From contig NZ_CP091794.1 in assembly GCF_022024175.1 (NCBI RefSeq), positions 1,736,001 to 1,800,000 on the forward strand: a stretch of 64,000 nt of DNA. Reading direction: 5' to 3'. The notes beneath the pieces are model-generated. The model was not told the DNA's origin and searched no databases. It saw nothing but the letters and a program-made list of their open reading frames with translations. A program made the translations under genes and the position numbers. Within the stretch, counting starts at the first letter, position 1; every line of letters starts with the position of its first letter. Shown here in pieces: positions 41,602 through 51,207 of this stretch. The DNA comes from Prevotella communis (GTDB lineage Bacteria > Bacteroidota > Bacteroidia > Bacteroidales > Bacteroidaceae).

Positions 41602-42324
41602 ATGATTAGCAAAAACCAGATAAAATTTGTGCGCCAACTGGAGCAAAAGAAATACCGCAAGAAGGAAGGTCTCTTCGTGGCAGAAGGACCAAAGGTGGTT
41701 GGCGACCTGCTGCGTGCAGGATTCAAGGCTCACACCATATTTGCCACAAGCGAATGGGAAAGTCAGGGGCAGACCTTCCAGGAGGTCAGCGATGAGGAAC
41801 TGCGCCGGGTGAGTTTCCTGCAGCATCCACAAAGGGTTCTGGCGCTGTTTTTCATCCCTACAGAATCGGTACCATCGGTTTCCAGTCTGTCACTGGCCCT
41901 TGACGACGTGCAAGACCCGGGCAACCTGGGTACGATCATCAGGATAGCCGACTGGTTTGGTATTGACACCATCTACTGTTCGGAGAATACGGCGGATGCA
42001 TGGAGTCCCAAGGTGGTACAGGCTACGATGGGCAGTATTGCGCGCGTGAACATTATCTATACAGACTTACAGGAACTGATCAGTAAAGCACAGGTACCTG
42101 TCTACGGCACGCTGCTCGACGGACAGGATATCTACACGCAGGAACTGAGCAAGGAGGGTATCATCGTGATGGGCAACGAGGGAAATGGCATCTCGGCACC
42201 TATCCGGAAGCTGATTAACCGCAAGCTGCTGATACCACAGTTTCACGAAGGTCCGGAAAGTCTTAATGTGGCTATTGCCACAGCTATCACCTGTTCGGAA
42301 TTCAGGCGTCGCTATCCCCTATAA
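41602..42324 (+). CDS. SpoU/TrmH-family RNA 2'-O-ribose methyltransferase
   Basis: 240 aa SPOUT knot enzyme. N-terminal substrate-binding part (IKFVRQLEQKKYRKKEGLFV), then SpoU motif 1 DDVQDPGNLGTIIRIADWFG, motif 2 VIMGNEGNGIS and motif 3 ESLNVAIATAITCSEFRRR. Modifies rRNA or tRNA; the exact nucleotide cannot be told. 3' end overlaps the convergent acetyltransferase by 6 bp. Confidence 0.9.
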   Translation: MISKNQIKFVRQLEQKKYRKKEGLFVAEGPKVVGDLLRAGFKAHTIFATSEWESQGQTFQEVSDEELRRVSFLQHPQRVLALFFIPTESVPSVSSLSLALDDVQDPGNLGTIIRIADWFGIDTIYCSENTADAWSPKVVQATMGSIARVNIIYTDLQELISKAQVPVYGTLLDGQDIYTQELSKEGIIVMGNEGNGISAPIRKLINRKLLIPQFHEGPESLNVAIATAITCSEFRRRYPL

Positions 42325-42831
42325 CAGGCGTTGCAGGACGATGGCGTCGTGATAGGTTTTTCCATCGAAAAGCCAGTCACTCAGGCTGCCTGTCTGGCGA
42401 TAGCCCATTCCCTGGAACAGGTGCAGAGAGGCTTCGTTCTCCACGGCAACAACGGCATACAACTGGTGCAGATGAAGGGTGTCGTGGGCATATTGATGCA
42501 GGCGCTCTACAGCTGCTTTTGCATAACCCTGACAGCGACAGGACTTACAGATAATGATGCCTATCTCTGCTTTCTGGTTCTTGGGGTCGAACTTCATGAT
42601 ATCGGCCAGTCCGATGGGCTGGTGCCGGTCATCCTCGACAATCAGGCGGACTTGTTTGTCGGTATAGATATCGCCGGTGGTATCTGACATGAACTCGTGC
42701 AACACAAAACGGGAGTATGGCACGTTGGTGAGACTCATGCCCCACATAGACTCGTCGTTCTCTATACGATAGAGCAAATCCAGGTCTTCAGGCTCCATCG
42801 CCCTGAGTGATATCTGCTGAACCTGTTTCAT
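42319..42831 (-). CDS. GNAT acetyltransferase (SpeG-like)
   Basis: 170 aa. GNAT fold with acetyl-CoA loop in CRCQGYAKAAV and AVENEASLHLFQGMGYRQTG. N-terminal LRAMEPEDLDLLYRIENDES is typical of spermidine N-acetyltransferases, so polyamine acetylation is likely but unproven. Overlaps the glycosyltransferase start by 4 bp (ATGA). Confidence 0.82.
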   Translation of the reverse strand: MKQVQQISLRAMEPEDLDLLYRIENDESMWGMSLTNVPYSRFVLHEFMSDTTGDIYTDKQVRLIVEDDRHQPIGLADIMKFDPKNQKAEIGIIICKSCRCQGYAKAAVERLHQYAHDTLHLHQLYAVVAVENEASLHLFQGMGYRQTGSLSDWLFDGKTYHDAIVLQRLL

Positions 42832-43928
42832 CCTACTATCTCCATCGGGGTTATAATCACGTTGCTCTCCTTGGTATATGTGCCCAGGATATGACCAGGA
42901 TTCGCGGCCATATCGGATATGATATCCTCATAGGATATGGTGCTCGTATCATAAACAAAACAGCCATTTCCACCTGTTGCAGTGGTCAGTCCCTTACGCT
43001 TGACGATAGCATTGAAGCGCGACCGCACCCTCTTGCTGCCTTTATAGATATAGACAATGTCGTATCGGCGTTTGGGGAAGAAACCCAGCGACTTACGCAA
43101 GCGCATATACAACATCTGTATCAGGGCTATCAGCGCACGGAAATAGATAGCCACCTTGATGGGCAGTGTGACCAGCAGACTGAGGTGACCATAGTGCTTA
43201 CGGAAGAAAATCAGCATGGCCTGATAGAAAACGTGGACATAACGGAAGCTGGACTTCTGCGTAGACTCGCCCTTGTAATGAACGATACGGCCCGGCACAT
43301 ACCAGTTCTCGTAACCTGCCTTCAGGATTCTGTATGACAGGTCGATATCCTCGCCATACATGAAGAAATCCTCGTCCAGGAGACCAATCTTATCGAGTGC
43401 CTCACGACGCAGCATCATGAAAGCGCCACTCACCACCTCAATCTGGCCCGGTTCGTCCCATGACAGATGACTCATGTAATAGCGTCGGGTGAAGCCCAGC
43501 ATCTTCAGGAAGGAGACGAAGGGTGTGGGGAGACCGCGGCGCGACTCACGGGCCACATGTCCGGCACCATCGTACATCTTCACACCTGCCCCACCCGCCT
43601 GTGGATGGGCATCCATGAAATCCAGAACCTCACGGATACACTTCTCGCCAACAATCGTATCAGGATTCAACAGAAGCACATATTCACCTTCCGACTGTCG
43701 GATAGCAATATTATTGGCCTTGGCAAAACCCTGGTTATGACTGCATTCTATCAGGTTGATACTATCCTTGAAGCGCTTCTTGAGATATCTGATGGAATCA
43801 TCACTGGAGTGATTGTCAACCACGAAGATCTCGTACTCCAGGCCCTCGGCAGCACGCTGCACGCTGTAGATACACTGTTCAAGATAGTAGCGTACGTTAT
43901 AGTTGACTATGATAACTGACAGTTTCAT
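42828..43928 (-). CDS. Family 2 glycosyltransferase
   Basis: 366 aa GT-A enzyme. N-terminal VIIVNYNVRYYLEQCIYSVQ, acceptor loop NNIAIRQSEGEYVLLLNPDT (D-x-D-like NPDT), VSGAFMMLRREALDKIGLLD and FFMYGEDIDLSYRI. Pattern of rhamnosyltransferase-type enzymes that build surface polysaccharide. The C-terminal part has an amphipathic or membrane-associated segment (LPIKVAIYFRALIALIQMLY). Overlaps neighbours on both sides by 4 bp, in an operon of unrelated functions. Confidence 0.87.
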   Translation of the reverse strand: MKLSVIIVNYNVRYYLEQCIYSVQRAAEGLEYEIFVVDNHSSDDSIRYLKKRFKDSINLIECSHNQGFAKANNIAIRQSEGEYVLLLNPDTIVGEKCIREVLDFMDAHPQAGGAGVKMYDGAGHVARESRRGLPTPFVSFLKMLGFTRRYYMSHLSWDEPGQIEVVSGAFMMLRREALDKIGLLDEDFFMYGEDIDLSYRILKAGYENWYVPGRIVHYKGESTQKSSFRYVHVFYQAMLIFFRKHYGHLSLLVTLPIKVAIYFRALIALIQMLYMRLRKSLGFFPKRRYDIVYIYKGSKRVRSRFNAIVKRKGLTTATGGNGCFVYDTSTISYEDIISDMAANPGHILGTYTKESNVIITPMEIVG

Positions 43929-44395
43929 GCTTCTTCTGGTTCTGTTTCTTCTTTTGTCTCTGCAGGTTCTTCTGTCTCAGCCTTGCAACGTCCCATGGTG
44001 GGGAGCACGAAAGGCATGGTCAGCATCACCATCACGGCCAGATAGCCGTAGGTGGGTTCGAAACCGTATACATAATATAATAAGGTGTTGGCAAACAGAA
44101 GCAGACCCAGGATCAGGACGCGGAGACCGCCCCACTTCATCAGGGCCTTGGCCGGATGGGCCAGCAGGGAGGCATGGATGCTCCTGAACTTAAACAGGCG
44201 CAGAGCCAGGGGGACGAGACCGAGTGTCAGGAGTATCATCACCATCTGGACATAATAGCCTGTATGACGGGCCTCGTCGGAAGCGAGGACTGCCATGTCA
44301 AACTCCAGATAGTCGCCACAGACATAGATGATGGCAGCAGCCAGGAGTTGCAGCCAATAGACGAACATCAGTATATTTCGTGTCTTCTTCATCAC
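43925..44395 (-). CDS. Four-helix membrane protein of unknown function
   Basis: 156 aa. Hydrophobic segments at about 7-27, 45-68, 82-103 and 112-132 (LMFVYWLQLLAAAIIYVCGD, VLILGLLLFANTLLYYVYGF). Acidic C-terminal tail rich in Glu and Thr (EETEPEEA). No transporter motif recognised. Located between recR and the glycosyltransferase in the same operon. Confidence 0.7.
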   Translation of the reverse strand: MMKKTRNILMFVYWLQLLAAAIIYVCGDYLEFDMAVLASDEARHTGYYVQMVMILLTLGLVPLALRLFKFRSIHASLLAHPAKALMKWGGLRVLILGLLLFANTLLYYVYGFEPTYGYLAVMVMLTMPFVLPTMGRCKAETEEPAETKEETEPEEA

Positions 44396-44403
44396 TATAT
44401 GTT

Positions 44404-45018
44404 TTATTTGCCATCGAAGGGGGTCCGGTTCAGGATAGAGCGTCCTAACGTCACCTCATCGGTATATTCTAACTCGTTGCCCACGGCAATACCACGGGCG
44501 ATAATGGATATCTTCACATCATAAGGGGCCAGCTTGCGGAAAATATAGAAATTGGTGGTGTCGCCTTCCATGGTGGAACTCAACGCCAGGATCACTTCCT
44601 TCACATGACCCTCGGAAACGCGCGACACCAGCGACTCTATCTCCAGGTCGGCGGGGCCAATGCCGTCCATCGGCGAGATGAGTCCGCCAAGGACATGATA
44701 CAGGCCGGTGAACTGTTGGGTATTCTCTACTGCCATCACGTCCTGGATATTCTCTACCACACAGATAGTAGAACTGTCACGACGGTCGTTGGAACAGATA
44801 GGACAGACGTCCTGGTCGCTGATGTTATGGCAGACCTTGCAGAATTTCACTTCTTCCTTCATCCGGCTGATGGCATCGGTAAACTGAAACACATCATCGG
44901 CATCCTGACGCAAGAGGTGGAGCACCAGTCGCAAGGCGGTCTTGCGTCCGATGCCCGGCAGTTGGGAGAACTCCTGTACTGCCCGCTCCAATAGTCGTGA
45001 AGGATATTGTTGTATCAT
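44404..45018 (-). CDS. recR: Recombination mediator RecR
   Basis: 204 aa. HhH ([18 protein letters not shown]), zinc finger [16 protein letters not shown], Toprim [27 protein letters not shown]. Works with RecF/RecO to load RecA on single-stranded DNA at gaps. Overlaps the ABC-F stop-start by 4 bp. Confidence 0.97.
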   Translation of the reverse strand: MIQQYPSRLLERAVQEFSQLPGIGRKTALRLVLHLLRQDADDVFQFTDAISRMKEEVKFCKVCHNISDQDVCPICSNDRRDSSTICVVENIQDVMAVENTQQFTGLYHVLGGLISPMDGIGPADLEIESLVSRVSEGHVKEVILALSSTMEGDTTNFYIFRKLAPYDVKISIIARGIAVGNELEYTDEVTLGRSILNRTPFDGK

Positions 45019-46796
45019 GCTAACTCACTTAGTTCTAACCAGCGCATGGACTTCTCGTCCAACTCGTCATTCAACAATGGCAGACGTTTGCTCATCTGCG
45101 TTATCTCGTCAACAGAAAGGGTGCCGGAACTGAGGGCATCCTCAATCTGCTTCTTCTCGTCCTCCAGGGTGGCGATATCTTTCTCCAGCTGCTCGAACTC
45201 ACGCTTTTCCTTGAACGACATCTTGCGCTTCGTCTCGCGCTCGCTCCTTGTATCGGTGGTCACCTTGGCAGGTTTCTGGGCGGCAAATGCGGATTCCTTA
45301 GGCTGGAGGGCCTGCCACTCGCGATACTGGGTATAGTTGCCGGGGAAGTCCTTGATCTCGCCCTGTCCCTTGAAGACCAGCAGGTGGTCAACGACCTTGT
45401 CCATGAAATAGCGGTCGTGACTGACCACAATCACACAACCGGGGAAATCCTGCAGGTATTCCTCCAGGATCTGAAGGGTCACGATATCCAGGTCGTTGGT
45501 AGGCTCGTCGAGTACCAGGAAGTTGGGGTTTCGCATCAATACCGTACAGAGGTAGAGCTTGCGTTTCTCACCACCCGAGAGTTTATAGACATAGTTGTGC
45601 TGCTGTTCGGGGGTGAAGAGGAAATGCTGCAGGAACTGGCTGGCCGACAGGCGGCGTCCGCTTCCCAGGTCAACCTCTTCAGCAATATCACGGACCACAT
45701 CGATCACTTTCTGCTGCTCGTCAAATTTCAGGCCTTCCTGTGAGAAATAGCCGAAGCGTACCGTCTCGCCAATAACGATGCGGCCTTCATCGGGCTGCTG
45801 TTGTCCTAACAGCATCTTCAGGAACGTAGATTTTCCCGTGCCGTTATTGCCGACGATACCCATCTTCTCGAAGCGCGAGAAATTATAGTAGAAGTCCTTC
45901 ATGATAATGGTATCATCAAAGGCCTTCGAGATATACTGGCATTCGAAAATCTTGGAACCGATATAGACGTTGGAGGCTTTCAGGCGGATGGCACGTTCCT
46001 CGATACGCGACTTGGCCAGACGTTCCAGGTCGTAGAAAGCATCCTCTCGGTATTTGGCCTTATGACCACGAGCCTGAGGCTGGCGGCGCATCCAGTCCAG
46101 TTCGGTACGATACAGATTATTGGCGCGTGCTATCTCTGCCCTGCGATTATCGATGCGCTCCTGTCGTTTCTCAAGATAATAGGAATAGTTGCCACGATAG
46201 GTATAGATGGTGCGGTCGTCGATCTCAAGAATCACGGAACATACGCGGTCCAGGAAATAACGGTCGTGGGTAACCATCAGCAGCGTCTTATTGCCACGGT
46301 TCAGGAATCCTTCCAGCCATTCAATCATCTCCAGGTCCAGATGGTTGGTGGGCTCGTCGAGAATCAGCAGGTCGGGTTCGGTAATCAGCACATTGGCCAG
46401 GGCCACACGCTTCTGCTGTCCGCCACTCAACTGCCTCATGGGCTGATGCAAGTCGCGAATCTTCAGTTGGGTCAGAATCTGCTTGGCCTTCAGCACCTTC
46501 TCGTCGTCACCCTGATGATTGAAACAGGCATCCAGCACGGAGTCGTCGGGGTCGAACACAGGCGACTGTTCCAGGAATCCTACCTTCAGATCACGCTTGT
46601 AGATGATGTCACCCGTATCATAACCGTCCTTACCCGACAGTAATGACAAGAGCGTAGACTTACCTGTGCCGTTCTTGGCAATCAGTCCTACGCGCTGACG
46701 TTCGGCAATAGAAAAGCTGATATTCTCAAAAAGGACCAGCGAACCAAACGATTTCGTCAGGTTCTGTACTTCCAAGTATGGTATTTCCTTGGCCAT
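45015..46796 (-). CDS. ABC-F family ATPase with Uup-type C-terminal coiled coil
   Basis: 593 aa soluble ATPase without membrane domain. Two ABC modules: [19 protein letters not shown] and [19 protein letters not shown], signatures [15 protein letters not shown] and [15 protein letters not shown], Walker [13 protein letters not shown] and [13 protein letters not shown]-terminal coiled coil ([20 protein letters not shown]) as in Uup. Acts on ribosomes or nascent-chain problems or branched DNA depending on subfamily. In an operon with recR and engB. Confidence 0.92.
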   Translation of the reverse strand: MAKEIPYLEVQNLTKSFGSLVLFENISFSIAERQRVGLIAKNGTGKSTLLSLLSGKDGYDTGDIIYKRDLKVGFLEQSPVFDPDDSVLDACFNHQGDDEKVLKAKQILTQLKIRDLHQPMRQLSGGQQKRVALANVLITEPDLLILDEPTNHLDLEMIEWLEGFLNRGNKTLLMVTHDRYFLDRVCSVILEIDDRTIYTYRGNYSYYLEKRQERIDNRRAEIARANNLYRTELDWMRRQPQARGHKAKYREDAFYDLERLAKSRIEERAIRLKASNVYIGSKIFECQYISKAFDDTIIMKDFYYNFSRFEKMGIVGNNGTGKSTFLKMLLGQQQPDEGRIVIGETVRFGYFSQEGLKFDEQQKVIDVVRDIAEEVDLGSGRRLSASQFLQHFLFTPEQQHNYVYKLSGGEKRKLYLCTVLMRNPNFLVLDEPTNDLDIVTLQILEEYLQDFPGCVIVVSHDRYFMDKVVDHLLVFKGQGEIKDFPGNYTQYREWQALQPKESAFAAQKPAKVTTDTRSERETKRKMSFKEKREFEQLEKDIATLEDEKKQIEDALSSGTLSVDEITQMSKRLPLLNDELDEKSMRWLELSELA

Positions 46797-46799
46797 CTA

Positions 46800-47396
46800 T
46801 TACAGGGACTTATTGATTTGGTCAATATAGTCTAATACCTCATCACGTCCACGGGCTTTTTCTGATGACGTGACGAAATATGGGGGCATCTCTTCCCATG
46901 TCTCCAGCATCTTCCTGACATAAGCGTCAACACTGGCCTTCACCTTTCCTTCTGAAAGTTTATCGGCCTTCGTGAAGATGATGGCAAAGGGAATAGACGA
47001 CAATCCCAGCCAATTGATAAATTCCAAGTCAATCTTCTGGGGTTCCAACCGGATATCTACCAGGACAAACACGTTCACCAGCTGCTCGCGCTCCAGGATA
47101 TAGCCACGGATCATCTGGTCGAGTTTGGCTACTTCAGTCTTGGAACGCTTGGCATAGCCATAGCCGGGAAGGTCTACCAGATACCACTCGCGATTAATCA
47201 GGAAATGGTTAATCAGGAGCGTTTTACCCGGAGTGGATGATGTCTTCGCCAACTTCTTGTTGCGCGACAACATATTGATCAGGCTCGACTTTCCTACATT
47301 TGAACGGCCTATGAATGCATACTCGGGTTTTGTGTCGTTAGGACACATGGAAACCCTGGGGGCTGAAAGTGTGAATTCTGCGGTCTTGATATCCAT
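46800..47396 (-). CDS. engB: Ribosome biogenesis GTPase EngB/YsxC
   Basis: 198 aa. G1 [12 protein letters not shown]2 TSSTPGKT, G3 DLPGYGYA, G4 FTKADKL. Essential GTPase for large-subunit assembly. Start at 47396; 3 bp before the ABC-F gene, so they are in one operon. Confidence 0.96.
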   Translation of the reverse strand: MDIKTAEFTLSAPRVSMCPNDTKPEYAFIGRSNVGKSSLINMLSRNKKLAKTSSTPGKTLLINHFLINREWYLVDLPGYGYAKRSKTEVAKLDQMIRGYILEREQLVNVFVLVDIRLEPQKIDLEFINWLGLSSIPFAIIFTKADKLSEGKVKASVDAYVRKMLETWEEMPPYFVTSSEKARGRDEVLDYIDQINKSL

Positions 47397-47415
47397 ACGG
47401 TTGAGGACAAAAGAA

Positions 47416-47450
47416 GGGGCGACTCGCCATTTTCCTGTGCTCGACGCCCC
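47416..47450 (-). terminator. Hairpin between the DUF4293 gene and engB
   Basis: GGGGCG/CGCCCC with further pairing inside; on the minus strand followed by TTCTTTTG. Probable terminator of rpoZ operon. Confidence 0.5.
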
Positions 47451-47468
47451 TCAATAAAATATTTCTGA

Positions 47469-47810
47469 TTATCTAATCCTATCGAGCGATTTTACCAGCT
47501 TCTCGTCTTTCAGGATTCCTTTTCTGGCAAGGAACAGGAAGAGAACTGCCACCATCGGCATAGCGGCAAACCACTCAAGTAATGGCTGCATCACAGCCAA
47601 CGCTACATAATAGACGATACCTATTCCCATAAGAACAGAACAGATATTTGCTTGGTATGTACGGTTCTTATACATGAACACCACAAGCAAAGTAAGGAGA
47701 GCCATGCTTCCCGTGAGACCCTTATTATAGCCCATCGGCTCAAAGATACACCCCACCACTAAAGCGATTGCTGCCAGCAAGAGGTATACGGTCTGGATAC
47801 GCTGGATCAT
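47469..47810 (-). CDS. DUF4293 small membrane protein
   Basis: 113 aa with four hydrophobic helices (VYLLLAAIALVVGCIF, SMALLTLLVVFMY, CSVLMGIGIVYYVALAVM, MPMVAVLFLFLA). N-terminal MIQRIQTVYLLLA and C-terminal LVKSLDRIR are the hallmark of DUF4293, a Bacteroidota family that almost always follows rpoZ. Overlaps rpoZ by 4 bp. Role unknown. Confidence 0.85.
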   Translation of the reverse strand: MIQRIQTVYLLLAAIALVVGCIFEPMGYNKGLTGSMALLTLLVVFMYKNRTYQANICSVLMGIGIVYYVALAVMQPLLEWFAAMPMVAVLFLFLARKGILKDEKLVKSLDRIR

Positions 47811-48145
47811 GCCTCTGCAGTCTGTGACTCCTTAGCGGGGTCGCGCCAATAAACCTTACCTTCAATAAACTCCTGTGTAGCAAGCAGAGAGGGCTTGGGC
47901 AGTTTCTCGTAGTAACGTGATATCTCGATTTGCTCGCGATTCTCGAAAACCTCCTCCAAAGATTCGTTATAAGAGGCAAACTCTGCCAACTTCTTTGAGA
48001 GATCTTCCTTAATCTGAACTGAAATCTGATTAGCGCGCTTAGCAATAATAGCTACACTTTCGTAAATGTTTCCAGTCTCATCGCAGAGATCCATAATGTT
48101 TCGAGTCACGGTATTAACCGGTGCTTTTGATTTCTTGTAATCCAT
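47807..48145 (-). CDS. rpoZ: RNA polymerase omega subunit
   Basis: 112 aa, the Bacteroidota form of omega. Core NIYESVAIIAKRANQISVQI holds the conserved RAN(Q/R)I motif that contacts beta-prime; the tail is ESLEEVFENREQIEISRYYE. Between bamD (15 bp) and DUF4293 (4-bp overlap), the standard order in this phylum. Confidence 0.9.
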   Translation of the reverse strand: MDYKKSKAPVNTVTRNIMDLCDETGNIYESVAIIAKRANQISVQIKEDLSKKLAEFASYNESLEEVFENREQIEISRYYEKLPKPSLLATQEFIEGKVYWRDPAKESQTAEA

Positions 48146-48160
48146 CTTTGTATTATAAAA

Positions 48161-48988
48161 TTAATCTTTCGTTATTTTCTTGCATTTCTCAATATACTTC
48201 TCAGCCAAGGCCTTGTCCTTGGACTCAGGATACTCATTCAGGAATCCATAGCATTCATCCTCAGCATCCTGATAGCGCTCCAGTTTCCTGTCTGCGCTGG
48301 AATTCTCGGCCAGTTCGAACTTACTCTTCATAATCAGCAGCGAGAATTCCTCGCGGTGATTGGAATAAGGGTATGTCTTCAGGGCATTCTGAGCGACAAT
48401 GATGCTTGAGCTGTAATTGCTCTCGCTATTGGAGTTGATATTTCCGAAATAGCCACCCAGGTTGTAGTAGAGCTGGGCAGACAGGAGCTCTTTCATGACC
48501 AGCTTGTCCTGCAACTCAAAGAGCCTGTCCTGAGCACGTTCACGCAACTGGGAGTTGGGATAGAAATCCAGGAACTGCTGATAGGCGTTGATGGCACCAA
48601 TGGTAGGCGTCTGGTCCAGACGGGGCTCCGGAGCGCTCTCATAAAGCGACTGGCCTACATAGAACATAGCCTGCTCAGCATAAAAACCCTTGGGGTAAGA
48701 AGAGAAGTACTTCCTGAACGTGGCTGCAGCTGACTCAAAGTCGTGGTTCATATACTGCGACATGGCCAACATATAGAGGGCTTCCTCTGCCTCGTCAGTA
48801 CCCTTCTTCAAAGTTATCAGGTCCTGCAGCAATATTTCTGCACGGCCAAACTTGCCTTCTGCAAAACATTGCTTGGCATATTCGTAACGATAATCATAGT
48901 CGCTACTCTTGATAACCCTGTTAAACTCGCCTGCGCATCCCGTCATCATGGCTGCGACGGAGCACAATATGATGGTTCTGATTTTCAT
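48161..48988 (-). CDS. bamD: BamD, outer-membrane assembly lipoprotein
   Basis: 275 aa. Lipobox MTGC (Cys18); TPR repeats from residue 35 on (YEYAKQCFAEGKFGRAEILL, EEALYMLAMSQYMNHDFESA). Partner of BamA in inserting beta-barrel proteins. Promoter TAATTTTG at 49016-49009. Together with TamL it represents barrel assembly in this window. Confidence 0.92.
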   Translation of the reverse strand: MKIRTIILCSVAAMMTGCAGEFNRVIKSSDYDYRYEYAKQCFAEGKFGRAEILLQDLITLKKGTDEAEEALYMLAMSQYMNHDFESAAATFRKYFSSYPKGFYAEQAMFYVGQSLYESAPEPRLDQTPTIGAINAYQQFLDFYPNSQLRERAQDRLFELQDKLVMKELLSAQLYYNLGGYFGNINSNSESNYSSSIIVAQNALKTYPYSNHREEFSLLIMKSKFELAENSSADRKLERYQDAEDECYGFLNEYPESKDKALAEKYIEKCKKITKD

Positions 48989-49008
48989 TAATTACAGATT
49001 TTGGACTG

Positions 49009-49098
49009 CAAAATTACAAATTTCCCCTCAAAATACAAAGCGTTTACATATTTTTTAACCGCAGATTATACACATTTCACAGAATATTAGTAACTTTG
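49009..49098. promoter_or_regulatory. Divergent promoters for bamD and uvrB
   Basis: Leftward TAATTTTG at 49016-49009 and rightward TAACTTTG at 49091-49098. The latter ends 9 nt before the uvrB ATG at 49108, so the transcript is nearly leaderless. Confidence 0.7.
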
Positions 49099-49107
49099 CA
49101 GGTTGAA

Positions 49108-51126
49108 ATGGACTTTAAACTGACTTCTAAATACAAACCTACTGGTGATCAGCCAGAGGCAATTCGAGAACTGACCGACGGTGTAAACCGCGGTGACCGG
49201 GCCCAGGTATTGCTGGGTGTTACCGGATCAGGAAAAACATTTACGATGGCAAACGTGATTGCCAACGTGAACCGCCCTACCCTGATTCTTAGTCACAACA
49301 AGACCCTTGCAGCCCAGTTGTACGATGAGATGCGGGGCTTTTTCCCTGATAACGCCGTTGAGTATTATGTCAGCTATTATGACTACTACCAACCGGAGGC
49401 TTACCTGCCATCCAGTGATACGTATATCGAAAAGGACCTGGCTATCAACGAGGAGATAGACCGCCTGCGCCTTTCGGCCGTAAGCAGTTTGCTTTCAGGA
49501 CGAAAAGATGTGGTCGTTGTATCTTCTGTTTCATGCATCTACGGCATGGGAAGTCCTAATGCCTTGTCAGAAAACGTGATAGAAATCCGCCAGGGGCAGA
49601 ACATCGAGCGTAATGCTTTGTTAAGAAAATTAGTGCAGTCTCTCTACGTCAGGAACGACCTGGCGCTGGAACGTGGAAACTTCCGTGTGAAGGGTGATAC
49701 CGTAGATATCTACATGGCCTACAGCGAGAAGATCCTGCGTATCAATTTCTGGGATGACGAGATTGACACGATCGAGGAATTGGAACCTGTCACCATGCTG
49801 CGTATGGGTCGCTATGCGGAGTATAAGATATACCCTGCCAACCTCTTTATGACTACGCAGGAGCAAACCAACAAGGCCATACATGATATTCAGGATGACC
49901 TCACCAAACAGGTGGCTTTCTTTGAGGAACTGGGCGACGGAATCAAGGCACAGCGCATCAAGGAACGCGTGGAATATGACATGGAGATGATCAAGGAACT
50001 GGGACACTGTTCCGGCATCGAGAACTATTCACGCTATTTTGACGGGCGTCAGCCTGGCGAGCGTCCATATTGCCTGCTGGATTTCTTCCCTGATGACTTC
50101 CTGCTCTTCATTGACGAGAGCCATGTGTCTGTACCCCAGATAGGTGCCATGTATGGTGGCGACCGTGCACGCAAGACGAACCTGGTGGAATACGGTTTCC
50201 GTCTGCCTGCGGCGTTCGACAACCGTCCGCTGACATTCGACGAGTTCCAGAAGGAGGTCAACCAGGTGATATATGTGAGTGCTACGCCTGCTGACTTTGA
50301 GCTGGAAGAGTCGGAAGGCGTTGTCGTAGAACAGGTGATCCGTCCTACCGGTCTTCTTGACCCTGAGATTGAGGTGCGTCCCAGCGAGCATCAGATTGAC
50401 GACTTGCTGGAGGAGATCCGCATCCGTATAGAGCGTCAGGAACGTGTGCTGGTAACAACGCTGACAAAACGCATGGCGGAGGAACTGTCGGAATTCCTGT
50501 TGAACCACGGCGTGAACACAGCCTATATCCATAGTGATGTGGCCACACTGGACCGTGTGCAGATTCTGGAAAAACTGCGTCAGGGAGAATATGATGTGCT
50601 GGTGGGTGTCAACCTGCTGCGTGAAGGACTGGACCTGCCTGAGGTGTCGTTGGTGGCAATTCTCGATGCCGACAAGGAAGGATTCCTTCGCAGTCGCCGT
50701 TCGTTGGTTCAGACGGCCGGCCGTGCAGCCCGAAACATCAATGGCAGGGTGATTATGTATGCCGATACCATCACGCGCTCCATGCAGGAAACGATCGACG
50801 AGACCAACCGTCGCCGTATGAAACAGTTGCGCTATAACGAGGAACATCATATCACGCCAAAACAGGTGCAGAAGTCCTTGAAGAGTTCGCTGTCGCGCGA
50901 CGACCGTCCGGATATCAAGGAACTCAAGCTGACTGCCACGACAAGCCAGCCTGCCAGCATGGCTGCAGACCCTATCGTAGAACGGATGACACGTCCGCAG
51001 ATAGAGAAGCTCATTGCCGAGACAACCAAACGCATGAAGGAGGCTGCCAAGCAGTTGGACTTCCTGCAAGCGGCCCAGTATCGCGACGAGATTATCCGTC
51101 TGCAGAAGGAAATAGAACTGAAATAA
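49108..51126 (+). CDS. uvrB: Excinuclease ABC subunit B
   Basis: 672 aa. Helicase motifs: LLGVTGSGKTFTMANVI (Walker A), YYDYYQPEAYLPSSDTYIEK (beta-hairpin that clamps DNA), LLFIDESHV, YVSATPADFE, LVGVNLLREGLDLPEVSLVA and QTAGRAARN. C-terminal UvrC-interacting domain (MKEAAKQLDFLQAAQYRDEI). The ATG at 49108 is preferred to a TTG four codons upstream that falls in the -7 box. Partner of a UvrA such as that at 1309. Confidence 0.97.
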   Translation: MDFKLTSKYKPTGDQPEAIRELTDGVNRGDRAQVLLGVTGSGKTFTMANVIANVNRPTLILSHNKTLAAQLYDEMRGFFPDNAVEYYVSYYDYYQPEAYLPSSDTYIEKDLAINEEIDRLRLSAVSSLLSGRKDVVVVSSVSCIYGMGSPNALSENVIEIRQGQNIERNALLRKLVQSLYVRNDLALERGNFRVKGDTVDIYMAYSEKILRINFWDDEIDTIEELEPVTMLRMGRYAEYKIYPANLFMTTQEQTNKAIHDIQDDLTKQVAFFEELGDGIKAQRIKERVEYDMEMIKELGHCSGIENYSRYFDGRQPGERPYCLLDFFPDDFLLFIDESHVSVPQIGAMYGGDRARKTNLVEYGFRLPAAFDNRPLTFDEFQKEVNQVIYVSATPADFELEESEGVVVEQVIRPTGLLDPEIEVRPSEHQIDDLLEEIRIRIERQERVLVTTLTKRMAEELSEFLLNHGVNTAYIHSDVATLDRVQILEKLRQGEYDVLVGVNLLREGLDLPEVSLVAILDADKEGFLRSRRSLVQTAGRAARNINGRVIMYADTITRSMQETIDETNRRRMKQLRYNEEHHITPKQVQKSLKSSLSRDDRPDIKELKLTATTSQPASMAADPIVERMTRPQIEKLIAETTKRMKEAAKQLDFLQAAQYRDEIIRLQKEIELK

Positions 51127-51133
51127 CGCAAGG

Positions 51134-51168
51134 AAATCCGTGTCTTGGTTGTATCTTGGCACGGATTT
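51134..51168 (+). terminator. Terminator after uvrB
   Basis: AAATCCGTG (51134-51142) and CACGGATTT (51160-51168), followed by TGCTTTT. htpG begins 40 bp later. Confidence 0.65.
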
Positions 51169-51207
51169 TGCTTTTAGGCATATCGGACAATTCTAAATAT
51201 TAAAGAT

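Noticed and set aside
50029..51162. A long open frame on the minus strand, antisense to uvrB
   Set aside because: It is the mirror of a strongly conserved gene, has no start signals or family features, and is explained by codon bias. Other long antisense frames (2812-3486, 8226-9248, 31779-32384, 56266-57120) were dropped for the same reason.
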